Below are positions 1-9,700 of a DNA stretch of 46,725 nt, in pieces. The notes below the pieces were generated by a model, which saw only the letters and a list, made by a program, of their open reading frames with translations, searched no databases and was not told the DNA's origin. Numbering within the stretch: the first letter of the stretch is position 1; each line of letters starts with the position of its first letter. Position numbers and translations under genes: made by a program. The DNA comes from CAZWRV01 sp964636325 (lineage in GTDB: Bacteria > Verrucomicrobiota > Lentisphaeria > Victivallales > GWF2-50-93), in the NCBI GenBank assembly GCA_964636325.1, contig CAZWRV010000045.1:1-46725 (forward strand), in the 5' to 3' direction.

Positions 1-25
1 AAGAAGAAAACGGGGGTTTTCCCCG
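1..25 (-). terminator. Rho-independent terminator after the GntR/LacI regulator
   Basis: Read on the minus strand there is a short stem CGGGG / CCCCG with a five-base AAAAC loop, followed directly by TTTTCTTCTT. This is the classic stem plus U-tract. It lies about 120 bp past the stop of the regulator gene. The stem is only 5 bp, so strength is uncertain. Confidence 0.55.
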
Positions 26-51
26 CCGCGGCCCTTGACAGGCACATAGAT

Positions 52-78
52 AAAAATTTTCTGTCGCGGAAAATTTTT
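52..78. repeat. Perfect 10-bp AT-rich inverted repeat
   Basis: AAAAATTTTC at 52-61 and GAAAATTTTT at 69-78 are exact reverse complements around the 7-base loop TGTCGCG. It is too AT-rich for a typical terminator stem. It could be a regulator site belonging to a gene to the left of the window, or a structural element in the regulator's 3' region. Confidence 0.4.
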
Positions 79-146
79 ACGAGCCCGATGAAAATATTCT
101 GTTCCAGGAAACACGTTTCTCATGAGCATCCACCTCCATATCAAGT

Positions 147-1241
147 CTACCGCCTCGGCCTGGTCGTTTCACCCACGATGAATTCCGGGACCAGTTCGAT
201 CTGCGGCGCGGCTTTTCCGTCCAGATAATCCAATATGTATCTTGCAAACGCCTCCCCATGAGCCCGCGGGTCTATCTCGACTCGGGTAAGCGGCTTCATG
301 TATACCGGGCCCAGCCCTTTGTTCGCCCATGAGATCACTTGGACATCCTCGGGGATGCGGACACCGCGGGCGGACATCGCCAGAAGCGCACCTCTGGCTG
401 TGAAGTCGTCCGGGAACCAGATCAGATCCGGCAGCTTCTTGCTTCTTTGAAGCCAGGCCGCCATGGATTCCAGCGCGCCGCGTTCGATACCCTCGGTGGT
501 TCCTGCTCCTTCAGCCGGCTCCGCGCACAAAGTCGCAACTTTCATCCCCGCCTCTTTGAGGAGCTTCTCGGTTGAATAAGCAGCATCCGAACCTGTTACG
601 ACCTGCATGACGCTGCGGATCCCGCATTCCATGCAATGGTCGCGCATGGCCGACAGGGCCGGCATGTTTGTCCTAATGACGGTGCCCGATGCCCGCAGGG
701 AAAGCCTGAAGTCCGGACTCCCGCATTGTATGAAAGGAATCCTTCTGTCCGCGAACATCTTCGCCACTTGGTCAACCGATCCTTCAAGAACGGCAAGGTT
801 CACGGCGTGGGCAAGCTCGGCACGCACTTTTTCAAGGCTGCTGGAAAAGTCGCGCAGGCTGAAACATACTGTGCTGACAAGGAAGTCTGATGCGTGGAGG
901 CTGTCGACGATGACGCTACTCATAACGCCATGGTAATACATCTCGGGATTGCTGCAGTGGACATAAAGGACATGGCCACGCCAGGTCTTGGTGTCCGAAC
1001 TGCATACGGAAATCCCGGTTCCGCGGCGAGGATTCAGGATGCCCTCTCTCGCGAGCCTCTGCACTGCCCGGCGCGTTACGATTTCGCTCACCCCAAGCGC
1101 AGCCGCCATCCGATGGAGATTAGGCAGGGTGTCTCCAGCCTTGTAGTGGCCCGCCGATATGGAAGTCCTAATCCCGTCGGCCACCTGGTCTATCAGGCTG
1201 GCCCTGCTCTCCCTCATCACCTTGAAAGGCATGCTATACAT
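147..1241 (-). CDS. GntR-family transcriptional regulator with LacI-type ligand-binding domain
   Basis: A DNA-binding repressor or activator of 364 aa. Residues about 14-79 form a GntR winged helix: the run GDTLPNLHRMAAALGVSEI followed by TRRAVQRLAREGIL is the recognition-helix region. Residues about 90-360 are a periplasmic-binding-protein-like sugar sensor, ending with typical LacI/GalR features (DDFTARGALLAMSARGVRIP, then a C-terminal VPEFIVGETTRPRR). The layout matches the AraR-type GntR/LacI hybrids, which respond to sugars. The start is supported by GGAG 8 bases upstream. It lies downstream of, and on the same strand as, the URO-D/GH20/TIM-barrel genes, which are its likely targets (inference). 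The ligand is unknown. Confidence 0.88.
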   Translation of the reverse strand: MYSMPFKVMRESRASLIDQVADGIRTSISAGHYKAGDTLPNLHRMAAALGVSEIVTRRAVQRLAREGILNPRRGTGISVCSSDTKTWRGHVLYVHCSNPEMYYHGVMSSVIVDSLHASDFLVSTVCFSLRDFSSSLEKVRAELAHAVNLAVLEGSVDQVAKMFADRRIPFIQCGSPDFRLSLRASGTVIRTNMPALSAMRDHCMECGIRSVMQVVTGSDAAYSTEKLLKEAGMKVATLCAEPAEGAGTTEGIERGALESMAAWLQRSKKLPDLIWFPDDFTARGALLAMSARGVRIPEDVQVISWANKGLGPVYMKPLTRVEIDPRAHGEAFARYILDYLDGKAAPQIELVPEFIVGETTRPRR

Positions 1242-1275
1242 GGCTGCCGCTCCATAATTTCATGTCATATAGGCG

Positions 1276-1287
1276 TAGTATACACTA
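1276..1287. promoter_or_regulatory. Near-palindromic operator candidate upstream of the GntR/LacI gene
   Basis: TAGTATACACTA is a palindrome at 10 of 12 positions, set in AT-rich DNA (1262-1305) about 35-45 bp upstream of the regulator's start. The surrounding minus-strand run also holds GTATA-TAGTG-TATAC, an overlapping inverted repeat. Self-regulation through this site is inferred from position and symmetry only. Confidence 0.35.
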
Positions 1288-1361
1288 TATACATAATTTA
1301 TTCAAGGACTCGGCGGCATTTTTTTTCATAATTCCAGATCGGGGGGCCAGGATGCCTGGAC

Positions 1362-1511
1362 TTACTTCTTCCCCTCCGCCAGCCAGGCGGTGATGTTCCG
1401 GACGAGTTTTGGCCACTGGTTCCAGCGCCAGTACGCAAGGGATCCCTCAGGCGGCTCTCCGTGGAGGGCGGCGGGATGCTTCGTGCCTTGCGCCTTCGCG
1501 TGAGATATCAT
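1362..1511 (-). pseudogene. Orphan C-terminal fragment resembling the end of a ThuA/GATase-like domain
   Basis: A 49-codon frame starts with ATG 7 bases after the stop of the preceding TIM-barrel gene and ends in TAA. Its C-terminus, WPKLVRNITAWLAEGKK, looks like the last helix of ThuA or type-1 glutamine-amidotransferase-like domains, and resembles LLENTYRWLAEPSLK in the 1193-aa protein of this window. No matching N-terminal part is present. I read it as the tail of a deleted gene. It could instead be a real short gene. Between it and the regulator (1242-1361) I see only the operator candidate. Confidence 0.35.
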
Positions 1512-1518
1512 ATTCTTT

Positions 1519-3216
1519 TTAATGGAGATGCCGCCTCAATACGCCGATCTTTCCGACTATGTCCGCCTCCGTGAAGAACCAGCCCGGCGCCTCGATGTGA
1601 TAGCCTATCTCGGGCTCCCCCTTGAGCAGCGGCAGAACAGCCTCCATGTTGCGAACTTCGTTCACGGCAATCTTCCTCCAGGCACTTTCATCGAAAGGCT
1701 GGCGGCGAGCGATTATGTATGCCGCATAGATGTTCCTCACGCTTTCGCATATATGGAATATGACCCTTGCGTTTTTAAGCTCTCGCAGGGCTCTAGGCTC
1801 CGCGGAATTGGCGAATGCCTTTTCATAGTCCTTAATCCCGGCTGCGAAGAGAGCTGCAAGTTCGCCGAACGCGTCGCGGATGCCCTCCAGCGTGAACCCG
1901 GTCCTTCCCCATGCCGTGTCAACAGTCTCGTTCAGTCGGGTTCCGAGCGGTCTTTTCAGCGGGATCCACGACCACTGCATCGGGACATCCGGATCCTCGG
2001 GGCGGGGCAGATTGAAAGCAAGTGCGTAATTGACAGGGCTGAAATATAGGAAACACTGGTGGAAAGGATAATGGTCGAACGCCTTAACGAACTGGCGCCA
2101 GGCCGCGACAACGGCATCCGCATCCACACCGCCGCCGAAATAGGCGAGCGCAACGGCCCGCAGGGCCTCTTCGTCCGATCTGCCCGACAAGCCGCTGTCA
2201 GTTATGAAGCTGTTGAACGCGAAAGTGTTGAGAGAGAACCGGTTGCCGAAGTTCCAAGTTCCGAGGAAGCCGGACATATAGTGCGAGGAAAGCCAGCGCG
2301 CCTTGCCGAGGAGGTTCGGTATCAGCGGGAGATTGTTGACGGTCGCTATTTCGTGGGTCGCCCCGATCTGCAGCTTGGCGAGTATCTTCAGGCCTCTTCT
2401 ACGTCCATATTCATATAGTTCTTGGAACTGCTCGGATGGTCCGATATACGAGAGGGAATATTCGTCGATGAAGCGGCGTTCGCCGCGGATATTCTTCCAG
2501 CCTCCGCGCTCGAAGTCGATCATCAGCGTAACCGAATTGTCCAGCCCGTCGATGATGCCGCTTTCATAATCCTTGCCCCACGACCAATTCCAGGCGATGA
2601 CTTCTGCGCTTGGAGAGGACGATCTCACTCCTATGGCGATCGTGTTGATCACTTCGGCTACGGCCGCCGCCACGCTCCTGCCGGAACAGCGCGGGCAGTC
2701 AACCTTGTCCTTGTGAGAATAGCAGTGGCTGTGATGCTCAGATCGAGTTATGAGTATCACGCCGCCTAGAGCGGGACACGCCTTGAAAAGGTTGGCCATG
2801 CCCTCCCTCAGGAACTCGCGGACTTTCGGATGCGACGAGCAGAGCGCGTATGTCTCCTTCCAGTTGTCCATGCCGGAACTGCCCGGCTCGCCTTTCACAT
2901 CCGGATGCTCCGACCAGAAGGGATCTTCCCGCGGAAAGCCCAGCGGCTCCGTGAAGTAGATGAAGACCCGAGCGCCGTGCGCGGCCGCACGTGCGCAGAG
3001 GCGGTTCAGGCTTCCATGATACGCCGCCGCCTCGGCCCCCAGCTCCGGAAATACTTTTGTCCGCGTCATGTCGCGGAGGCGCCCGTGCAGCCATATGCCG
3101 TTGAACCCGTTGGCCGCAAGCTCGGCGAAATACGAGTCCGGATGTGTCTCGCAAGCCGTAAGGATTTCATCCGAATAATAGTCAGCCTCCGGAGAACGGA
3201 ATATCCTTGTGTCCAT
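1519..3216 (-). CDS. Probable TIM-barrel glycoside hydrolase, family not recognised
   Basis: A 565-aa protein without a signal peptide, so probably cytoplasmic. Its N-terminal half has the rhythm of a (beta/alpha)8 barrel: FAELAANGFNGIWLHGRLRD opens strand 1, LNRLCARAAAHGARVFIYF is strand 2, and ACPALGGVILITRSEHH carries a glutamate at a strand end that could be the acid/base. A CPRC pair near residue 170 is unusual. The C-terminal half is helical (AWRQFVKAFDHYPFH). I cannot assign a CAZy family; it loosely recalls GH20/GH67-type barrels. It sits 174 bp downstream of the GH20-like gene on the same strand and probably acts on the same oligosaccharide. The ATG has only a weak GAGAAGATG-like ribosome site at long spacing. 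Confidence 0.6.
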   Translation of the reverse strand: MDTRIFRSPEADYYSDEILTACETHPDSYFAELAANGFNGIWLHGRLRDMTRTKVFPELGAEAAAYHGSLNRLCARAAAHGARVFIYFTEPLGFPREDPFWSEHPDVKGEPGSSGMDNWKETYALCSSHPKVREFLREGMANLFKACPALGGVILITRSEHHSHCYSHKDKVDCPRCSGRSVAAAVAEVINTIAIGVRSSSPSAEVIAWNWSWGKDYESGIIDGLDNSVTLMIDFERGGWKNIRGERRFIDEYSLSYIGPSEQFQELYEYGRRRGLKILAKLQIGATHEIATVNNLPLIPNLLGKARWLSSHYMSGFLGTWNFGNRFSLNTFAFNSFITDSGLSGRSDEEALRAVALAYFGGGVDADAVVAAWRQFVKAFDHYPFHQCFLYFSPVNYALAFNLPRPEDPDVPMQWSWIPLKRPLGTRLNETVDTAWGRTGFTLEGIRDAFGELAALFAAGIKDYEKAFANSAEPRALRELKNARVIFHICESVRNIYAAYIIARRQPFDESAWRKIAVNEVRNMEAVLPLLKGEPEIGYHIEAPGWFFTEADIVGKIGVLRRHLH

Positions 3217-3298
3217 GACTGTCGAGCATCTTCTCTTATTTCAATTGGCTGATATTGTGAGCATATTACTGACGATTGATAATGGCAAGCGTTCAAGC

Positions 3299-3374
3299 TG
3301 ATTTGTCCATAGCCGGCAGGCGACCATGGGAATAGCCCATCCCTTTGAACGCCGAGCACCAGCTCGGCAAATCA
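3299..3374. repeat. Intergenic palindromic element with nested hairpins
   Basis: The ends TGATTTG (3299-3305) and CAAATCA (3368-3374) are inverted repeats. Inside lie ATGGG/CCCAT (3326-3340) and a strong GCCGAGC-ACCA-GCTCGGC hairpin (3351-3368). It fills most of the space between the GH20-like gene and the TIM-barrel gene, so it would be transcribed and could attenuate or stabilise the mRNA. Confidence 0.45.
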
Positions 3375-3390
3375 CTTGCGCCTCTTCCGG

Positions 3391-5331
3391 TTAAGCTGGG
3401 CGGACCAAGCTGAACGTCCATGTGGTTTCGCGGACATCGCCCCTCTTGAGCGGCTTGTAGATCCCGTGGAGGTCGGGCGTGATGTATGTGCCGGACCAGT
3501 CCACATAGAATCCTGCAGCGCCGGCCTCGCCGCAGTCGATGTCGAGAAGATACTTCTCCTTCCTTACCCGGAGGGCCCGCCCCGAGTTGACGACGAAAAA
3601 TGACCGCCTCACGTCCTTGAACGGAAGGACGTGAAGTTTTCCGCCCTCCACCCATTCCAAGCTCGTTGTCGGTATTTCCTTGTCGCAGAACGAGATCGGA
3701 AGGTTGAAGTTGAACGCCCCATATGTGAATTCAAGCTTGTTCACCGCACGGATGAAATACGAGAAGCCGCTTTGCCCTTTCCGGATTGATATCCGTAATG
3801 TGATGCCTACATGGTAGAACTCCCTTGAGAGCTCTACGGCCTTCATTTCCGCGCCGTCCTTTACAATCTTCCAGTCATACGGGTACTGCCAGAGTATGCA
3901 CGGGTTGTGGTGTGTGCCGAGAGCCCAAATCGGGCGCAGCCCGCCCAAGGCCGAATAGCTCCTGTATCCGCCCTTCTCAAAAATCTTTCCTCTCCTCAGC
4001 CTGGCGTCGACGCTCTCAGGGATTATGGTCTCATCCCCGCAGCGCCAGTTCTGGAGCACACCTCCGTACTTCGGAAACAGCTCCAGCGACTCGTCATTGT
4101 TGACGAGAGTTATCCACTCCCCCTTGGCCGCATCCTTGCGGACGGCGATCTCGAATGCGCCCCCTTTCGGCAGGGCTGGCGGCCGCGAGGGAGCATCTTT
4201 TTTAGCTGGGGGATTCGCATTTTGGAGCGCCTTCAGCCTTTCATGGATGGGCCCCTCAGCGAAATGAAATCTCTCGAAGGATTCTACGACCTTCTTATAG
4301 TCATGCTTCAACATGTTATTGACGAACGAATGAAGCTCCGGATAGCCACTCCAGGCAGGTGCTTCCATCAGCTCGTCCAGCTCCCTGCGAAGATCCGGAA
4401 CCAGCACCGAATCCGGATTCCGTTCAACAAGCTCATACACTGACAGCGACTTGACTACGGCTGTAGGAAGCTCTTCATTTCTCAGCTTCCCGCCGATAAT
4501 CGGGATCGCGGCCGTCTCCCTCTCCCAGCATGCGTTCTCCCATGACGTCATCATGAACATGTCGACATGGTGTCGCTCCATCGATTCGACCGCCGATTCT
4601 ACGGCCCTAAGCCTTCGTCCGGTCACAAGCCCGCAGCATAGGCCGGACGCCATTATCACCTGGAACCCGAGCCGCTTGAAAGAGTCCATGACCGCATAGT
4701 CGGAGTCTTCGTCATAGAACCAGAACGCGATCACCGCATCCTTTGAAAGAAGCTTCATTGCCTCAGGATAGTGGACAAGCATGTCGTGCCAGACTATGGG
4801 TATCCGCCCCTTCGATACTAGAAATTCCACGGCCATATTGACCTGCTCCGCCCACGCCCTGGCCACGTTGAAGCCTTCCTTTGCCAGCAGATGGTCCGGC
4901 GCCTGCCATTCGTCGCCGCCGATCAGGAAATATTTCCCGTCCGAGAAGGAACAGAATTCTCCGAGGCAGTTCACAGTCCAGTCCTTCACCGCCTTGGAAG
5001 TCACGTCAATTTCTATGTCACCCTTGCGTCCTACCATTTCAGGATAGACCTCGCAGATCTGCTTGGTATGGCCTATGACGTTGAAATGAGGCATCAATTC
5101 TATTCCGTATTCATCGGCCGCCTTCTCGAAATCCCGCCACTGTTCGGCGGTATACGCGGAATCAGGACACGCCCTCTCCATAGACGGCAGCCTTATCATG
5201 TTTTCCAGATAAGGCAGGAAGTGGGTGAATCCTGAATCGGCGGCGAGTCTCATCGCCTTCTTGAAGAATTCAGGCCTCAGGTACGCGCCGCGGGCGATGT
5301 CGTAGTGGTAGCAGTTGAACTTCAGCTTCAT
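3391..5331 (-). CDS. GH20-like beta-N-acetylhexosaminidase with C-terminal beta-sandwich
   Basis: A 646-aa leaderless protein. Residues about 1-300 form a GH20-type TIM barrel: MPHFNVIGHTKQICEVYPEM corresponds to the family's PE(I/V)D-PGH-YPEL strand, and FLIGGDEWQ matches the H-x-G-G-D-E signature with the catalytic Asp-Glu pair. The histidine of that signature is replaced (FLIGGDE). GH20 enzymes release terminal GlcNAc/GalNAc by substrate-assisted catalysis. Residues about 390-646 look like an all-beta, epimerase-like accessory domain. The ATG overlaps the stop of the upstream URO-D gene as ATGA, with GGATG just before it, so the two are translationally coupled. GH20-like fold is likely; substrate is inferred. 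Confidence 0.72.
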   Translation of the reverse strand: MKLKFNCYHYDIARGAYLRPEFFKKAMRLAADSGFTHFLPYLENMIRLPSMERACPDSAYTAEQWRDFEKAADEYGIELMPHFNVIGHTKQICEVYPEMVGRKGDIEIDVTSKAVKDWTVNCLGEFCSFSDGKYFLIGGDEWQAPDHLLAKEGFNVARAWAEQVNMAVEFLVSKGRIPIVWHDMLVHYPEAMKLLSKDAVIAFWFYDEDSDYAVMDSFKRLGFQVIMASGLCCGLVTGRRLRAVESAVESMERHHVDMFMMTSWENACWERETAAIPIIGGKLRNEELPTAVVKSLSVYELVERNPDSVLVPDLRRELDELMEAPAWSGYPELHSFVNNMLKHDYKKVVESFERFHFAEGPIHERLKALQNANPPAKKDAPSRPPALPKGGAFEIAVRKDAAKGEWITLVNNDESLELFPKYGGVLQNWRCGDETIIPESVDARLRRGKIFEKGGYRSYSALGGLRPIWALGTHHNPCILWQYPYDWKIVKDGAEMKAVELSREFYHVGITLRISIRKGQSGFSYFIRAVNKLEFTYGAFNFNLPISFCDKEIPTTSLEWVEGGKLHVLPFKDVRRSFFVVNSGRALRVRKEKYLLDIDCGEAGAAGFYVDWSGTYITPDLHGIYKPLKRGDVRETTWTFSLVRPA

Positions 5332-6416
5332 GTCATCCTTTTCTTTTGATTCCAGTAATATTGGAAATTATCCCAGGAAACGTCGGGCGGGATCGAATGA
5401 TCGATGGTCGGAAGATAGCCTCCTCCCGCTGCGAGCCGGAACTTGTCGTTGAGTTCGACATCGATCGCCCCCTTCCCCTGCGCGAGAACACGCTTGTCTA
5501 TGCCGCCCATCATCAGCAGATCCTTCCCGTATTCTCTTGCGTATGCGTGGACGTCGTTGCCGGCGGCCTGCTCCATCGGAAAGAGGCCGTTGATGCCGGA
5601 TTCTAGCCAGAGGGGTATAAGATCCGCCACATATCCGTCGCAGTCGACGAAGATCACATCGATGCCGCGGCTGCGGACAAGTTCGGTTATCCTCCGGTAG
5701 CGCGGAACCATGAACTTCCTGAACATCTCCGGCGAAATCAGCGGCCCCGTCCTGAAGCACATGTCCTCCCAGAACTGCACATACGTCAGCGGCGCCTCGT
5801 CAAGCGCCTTCCGAAGCATGGCCAGGGAGAACTCCGTCGCCGTCTCCATCATGTCCTCAACCATCTCCGGCTCGTCGTAGAAGGCGTAGAGCACCTGTTC
5901 GTCCCCGAGCAGCATCCGCACAAAGCCGAATAGGCTCGGTCCTCCGTAATATGTCGCGACCATGTTGTAATACCTTAGGATCGTCCTATCCTTTTTCCAT
6001 CCCGCAACCCTTCCGCCCCAGTCGGCCGGATATCGCGATTCGGACGGCTCAAACCTTTTCTTGATCTCCTTCCAGCCCTGGGGGCTTTTTACGGGGAAAC
6101 CGATGAACTCCGGCATCGAAGTCTCCGGATCCTTCTTGAACTCCCGGCATGTGATTCCCATCTTGTCGACTTTTGTAATAGTCTCCGAATCCTCTTCAAT
6201 AATACGCTCTTCGAAGGGCGGACGCATCCCGAAGTCTATTCCAGTAGTGCTGCTCGGATCGCAGTCGTCCCTGTATGCAAGGACTTCATCGCGGCTCAGC
6301 CCGCTTTCCTTCATCCAGCGCCGGACGGTTGACTCCCACGGCCCCCACTCCAACAGAGGACGGCGGTCAACCGCCTGGAAACGCATGAACGCTAAAAACC
6401 GTTCGTTGGGGGCCAT
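5328..6416 (-). CDS. Uroporphyrinogen-decarboxylase-like (URO-D/MtaA/CmuA superfamily) protein
   Basis: A 362-aa cytoplasmic protein of the URO-D superfamily. The opening NERFLAFMRFQAVDRRPLLE is the standard family start, and DHSIPPDVSWDNFQYYWN is the standard end (D-x-I-P-x-D-V-S-x-x-N). Members include true HemE and methyltransferases that move methyl groups to or from corrinoids and thiols. This is unlikely to be HemE: it sits in a glycan cluster and lacks a HemE-like N-terminal arginine motif. The H-x-C metal motif of MtaA-type enzymes reads FVDCDGYVADL, with Asp for His. It heads a probable operon with the GH20-like gene (ATGA overlap). Its reaction is unknown. Confidence 0.8.
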   Translation of the reverse strand: MAPNERFLAFMRFQAVDRRPLLEWGPWESTVRRWMKESGLSRDEVLAYRDDCDPSSTTGIDFGMRPPFEERIIEEDSETITKVDKMGITCREFKKDPETSMPEFIGFPVKSPQGWKEIKKRFEPSESRYPADWGGRVAGWKKDRTILRYYNMVATYYGGPSLFGFVRMLLGDEQVLYAFYDEPEMVEDMMETATEFSLAMLRKALDEAPLTYVQFWEDMCFRTGPLISPEMFRKFMVPRYRRITELVRSRGIDVIFVDCDGYVADLIPLWLESGINGLFPMEQAAGNDVHAYAREYGKDLLMMGGIDKRVLAQGKGAIDVELNDKFRLAAGGGYLPTIDHSIPPDVSWDNFQYYWNQKKRMT

Positions 6417-6486
6417 GGATTCCTTTTATATCTCCGATAATTTAACAATCTTAATCGCGATCTTACTCGTTATTTTCATCCCCTTT

Positions 6487-6557
6487 CGGAGGGTTGAGGC
6501 ATCCTCAACCGACACTCCCGGTGTGCCGAAGGCGGCTCAGCATGGCTTCGCCCTCCG
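6487..6557. repeat. Palindromic element in the gap between the lyase and URO-D genes
   Basis: The gap 6417-6735 (319 bp) contains no convincing gene. It holds a nested palindrome: outer arms CGGAGGG (6487-6493) and CCCTCCG (6551-6557), and an inner perfect 8-bp hairpin GGTTGAGG-CAT-CCTCAACC (6492-6510). It may end transcription from the lyase gene or be a mobile repeat. The rest of the gap must hold the promoter of the URO-D operon, but I see no clear -35/-10 pair. Confidence 0.45.
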
Positions 6558-6735
6558 CAGTTTCAGACCGACACCACCCTGAGACGTTTCACTCTCGGGG
6601 ATGGCCAACCGGCTGTATTTCTGCAATCTTTGTCTCTATCTTTGCCGCATTCGATGGCGGTCGGCTGCAGAGATATTTCCACCTGCTCCCTTCAGCTCGA
6701 TGACTTCCCTGACACCCTTTCCCTAAACACCCGGT

Positions 6736-9700
6736 TCATTTCAATTCGACGACTTCCCTGTTCCAGGATTTGGTTTTCAGGCATTTTGCATCTGCTTTGG
6801 AAAGAACTGACCTGCCGTTCCTCTCCGATACGAGGCCTGCGGCACCCTGGAAGACGAAACGGTCGAAGTGCAGAGGGAGAGGATTGCTTCTCAGGAATAT
6901 CAGGTCGGAGCCTTCGCCGTGCCTGACGCTTATAACCTCCTCTCTTCCATAGTATTGCACCACTGGAGCCTTTTCCTGGCGCCTGCGCGGGAAGAGCAGA
7001 GCCAGGAAGGTCGTTCCAGGCGCCGCCGGGACGTGGATGTTCCAATGCTCGACGACCAGCCATTCCAGATCGGGACACTTCGGCTTTGAGAGGTTATCGC
7101 CCTTATGATCGTCTCCTAGAATTCCCTCCTCAATCCGGAACTCCGGCTTCTCCGGCTGGAACATCACGAGATCCAATCCCATGCCGAAGCCTTCGCGCTC
7201 ATGGCCGGGGAACCAGACCCGTCCGCCGCCGAGGACCTCCGGCTTCCTCGAAAGGACGTCAATGTTCCATTGGCACATATCCGGGCCTAAGACCCTGTCC
7301 TTCAATACAATATATTCGACGCCGCCGGGAACTGCGGACTTGACCATCATGATTTCCCTGATGAATCCGCTCTCATGGCTGCCGTCCATGAACATTGCGT
7401 CGCAGGCGTAAGCCCTCGGTGCGACGACAGCCCTCACGTAGTCGCAGGCGTCGGAAGAGAAAAACTTCTCGACGCTGCCAGTGGGCTGGCCCGGCTTGTC
7501 GAAGCTTATGACGTTGTGCAGCTCAGCGGACTGTTCGTAATTGATGTTCACAAGCGGCAGCCCGTCGTTCGCAAGAGGCACGCCGCGCCCGACATAGTGG
7601 ATTGCCCCTTCGTCCGCATCGTGGTGCGAATGTACCGGGCCGGACTTGAGGAGGAGGAAGCTGCCCTTCCCGCTGTCGGTATGGCTGTGCAGCACGGCGC
7701 CGACACGCGGCAGCAGCTTGCTTCGCTGCTCATACGGCAGGGGCCTTATCCAAGGATTTGAAAAAATATAATGGAACGTGTGCGGATCCGCCTTCGGCCC
7801 GGAATGGTCTCCGTTCGCCGATATCGGCCGCCCCGTCTGGTTCCAGAACCACATCAAGTTGGACGCAAGCTCCGGATCTACGTCGTTGACAAATGCTGCG
7901 AGCCAGGCGCAGACCTGCGCTGTCTTCTTGACATGAGGGTGATGCCCTATCGGTGGAACCATCCTTATGCAGTTCCTGTCCCTTGGATCCGGCGGACCGA
8001 GGATGTCCAGGAAGAAGCGCGCACCGGCCAGGATCCTCGGATCACCCGAGTAATCCTTGATGCCGCAATGCTTCAGCCCCCAGAAGGCGGGGAGCCAGAG
8101 CTGAGTCCAGGTGCTGATGTTGTAGCTGCCGAGGTTCTCGTCGCCGCAGCCGTCATCGTGCAGGCAGTGTGCGAGATCCATCTCCAGACGTTCGATCATG
8201 CCCCCGCTCCAGACTTTCGAACAGGGGTGATCGCTCAAAAACAGGCCGATTAGCCCGTAGCATGTGAATACATCCGTGTTGAAATTCGGAAGATAAGTCG
8301 TCTCATCCGGCCTCCAGGCATACTGCCAGTAATCACCGTCCGACAAAACATACGCGGCAAGAGCGCATATCCTCCGCGCCTCCTTCTTCTCCTCCGGCGA
8401 AAACGTGTCCCACTCTATGTCGCATGCGAGCGCATAACGCCGGAGCGGACGCGCAAGCCCGATCGCGTAGGACGGCCCTGTATAACCGAGGGCAAGCACC
8501 CTCTCGACAAGCGCCTTAGCATTGGTCGCATTTTCAATCGAATCGAGCCCGCTCTTCTCGCCGTCCATGATGTAGCGGTCGCTGCTGTGGGCGTCCTTGG
8601 TATTCCTGTAGCATTCTGCGAATTCCGGAACAAGCTTCAGCTTCTCCCTGATCTTTGCGAAATCCGACTTTCTGCAGAGGACCGAAGGATGTGCATGCTC
8701 CTCGTCCCTCCAGTCGGTAATCCAGTCCTTGACCTTGTCCAGGCGCATGTCCCCGAGGCGGTTGCGCAACGCCCAAACCGGATGAGAGGATTCTACCGGA
8801 AGATTCGCGGCGGCACCTTCCTTTATTTCCGGGAAGAATGCCGGGAAATCCTTTTTTCCGGTGACGGACAAAATCCATGTCCTTCCGATGTTCTCTATCG
8901 GGAAGCGCAGCTCGGAAAGGTTCTTTTCATCAGTCAGGAAAATTACTTCCGAGGAGGCGCCAGGCGTCCTGTGCACCGGATGGACAAGATCATCCGGCAT
9001 ACGCCAGCCCGCAAGATCCTTGGACGCTACGCCCAGCATGATGTCCGATCTGGATGAGTAGAACCCCATCCATCCGGCATCCATGAAGGGATTAGATGCC
9101 CGCATCACGGTATATGCCTTGAGCTTCCTGCGTGCGAGCGGAATGTCCATAATCTCCCAGGACGCCGTCGAATGCGTCTGGATCCTGTCAGGATTCATCC
9201 CTACAGAAAGGTCGAACGTGAACAGCGACGAAGGGAACGGACGGACGCACGGATCGGCCATCTGATCCTTGTATCTGCTCCAATGCGAGGAGCCTAGCGT
9301 CCCGATCTCCCTGTATGGGCGGGGTTGCGGCCACAGGTCCACAGGCAGCGAGCTCTCCTCGCGAATTTCGCAGAAGTTCTCCCTGGGGAAAAGCTTCGCC
9401 GAGAGCGAATATCTGCCGAGCTTTTTGAAGTTGTAGGAGACCTTTATTGCAGTCCACAGGGGACCTTCCTCAACAACCGAGGTTTTAATCGAAGACGGTA
9501 TCTGCGAAGTTCGCAGGCCGCCTTTCCCGAACCAGGCGCCGCCTCCAGCCCTGATGCCCGCGATCGGCCCGGGAACTGAGCCGCCGTCACCAGATTCGAT
9601 TTTCCTCGACGCCGGAAATTTCAGTGCGACCAGCCCGCTGTCCGCGACGACAAATCCTTCCTCAACCACGACTTGAACCCCGCCTTGGGCTTTTGGCACC

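Noticed and set aside
6660..6735. Second copy of the lyase gene's tail (a REVIELK-like reading beyond the stop)
   Set aside because: The similarity to REVVELK covers only about 20 bases with mismatches, too short to claim a duplicated gene end.
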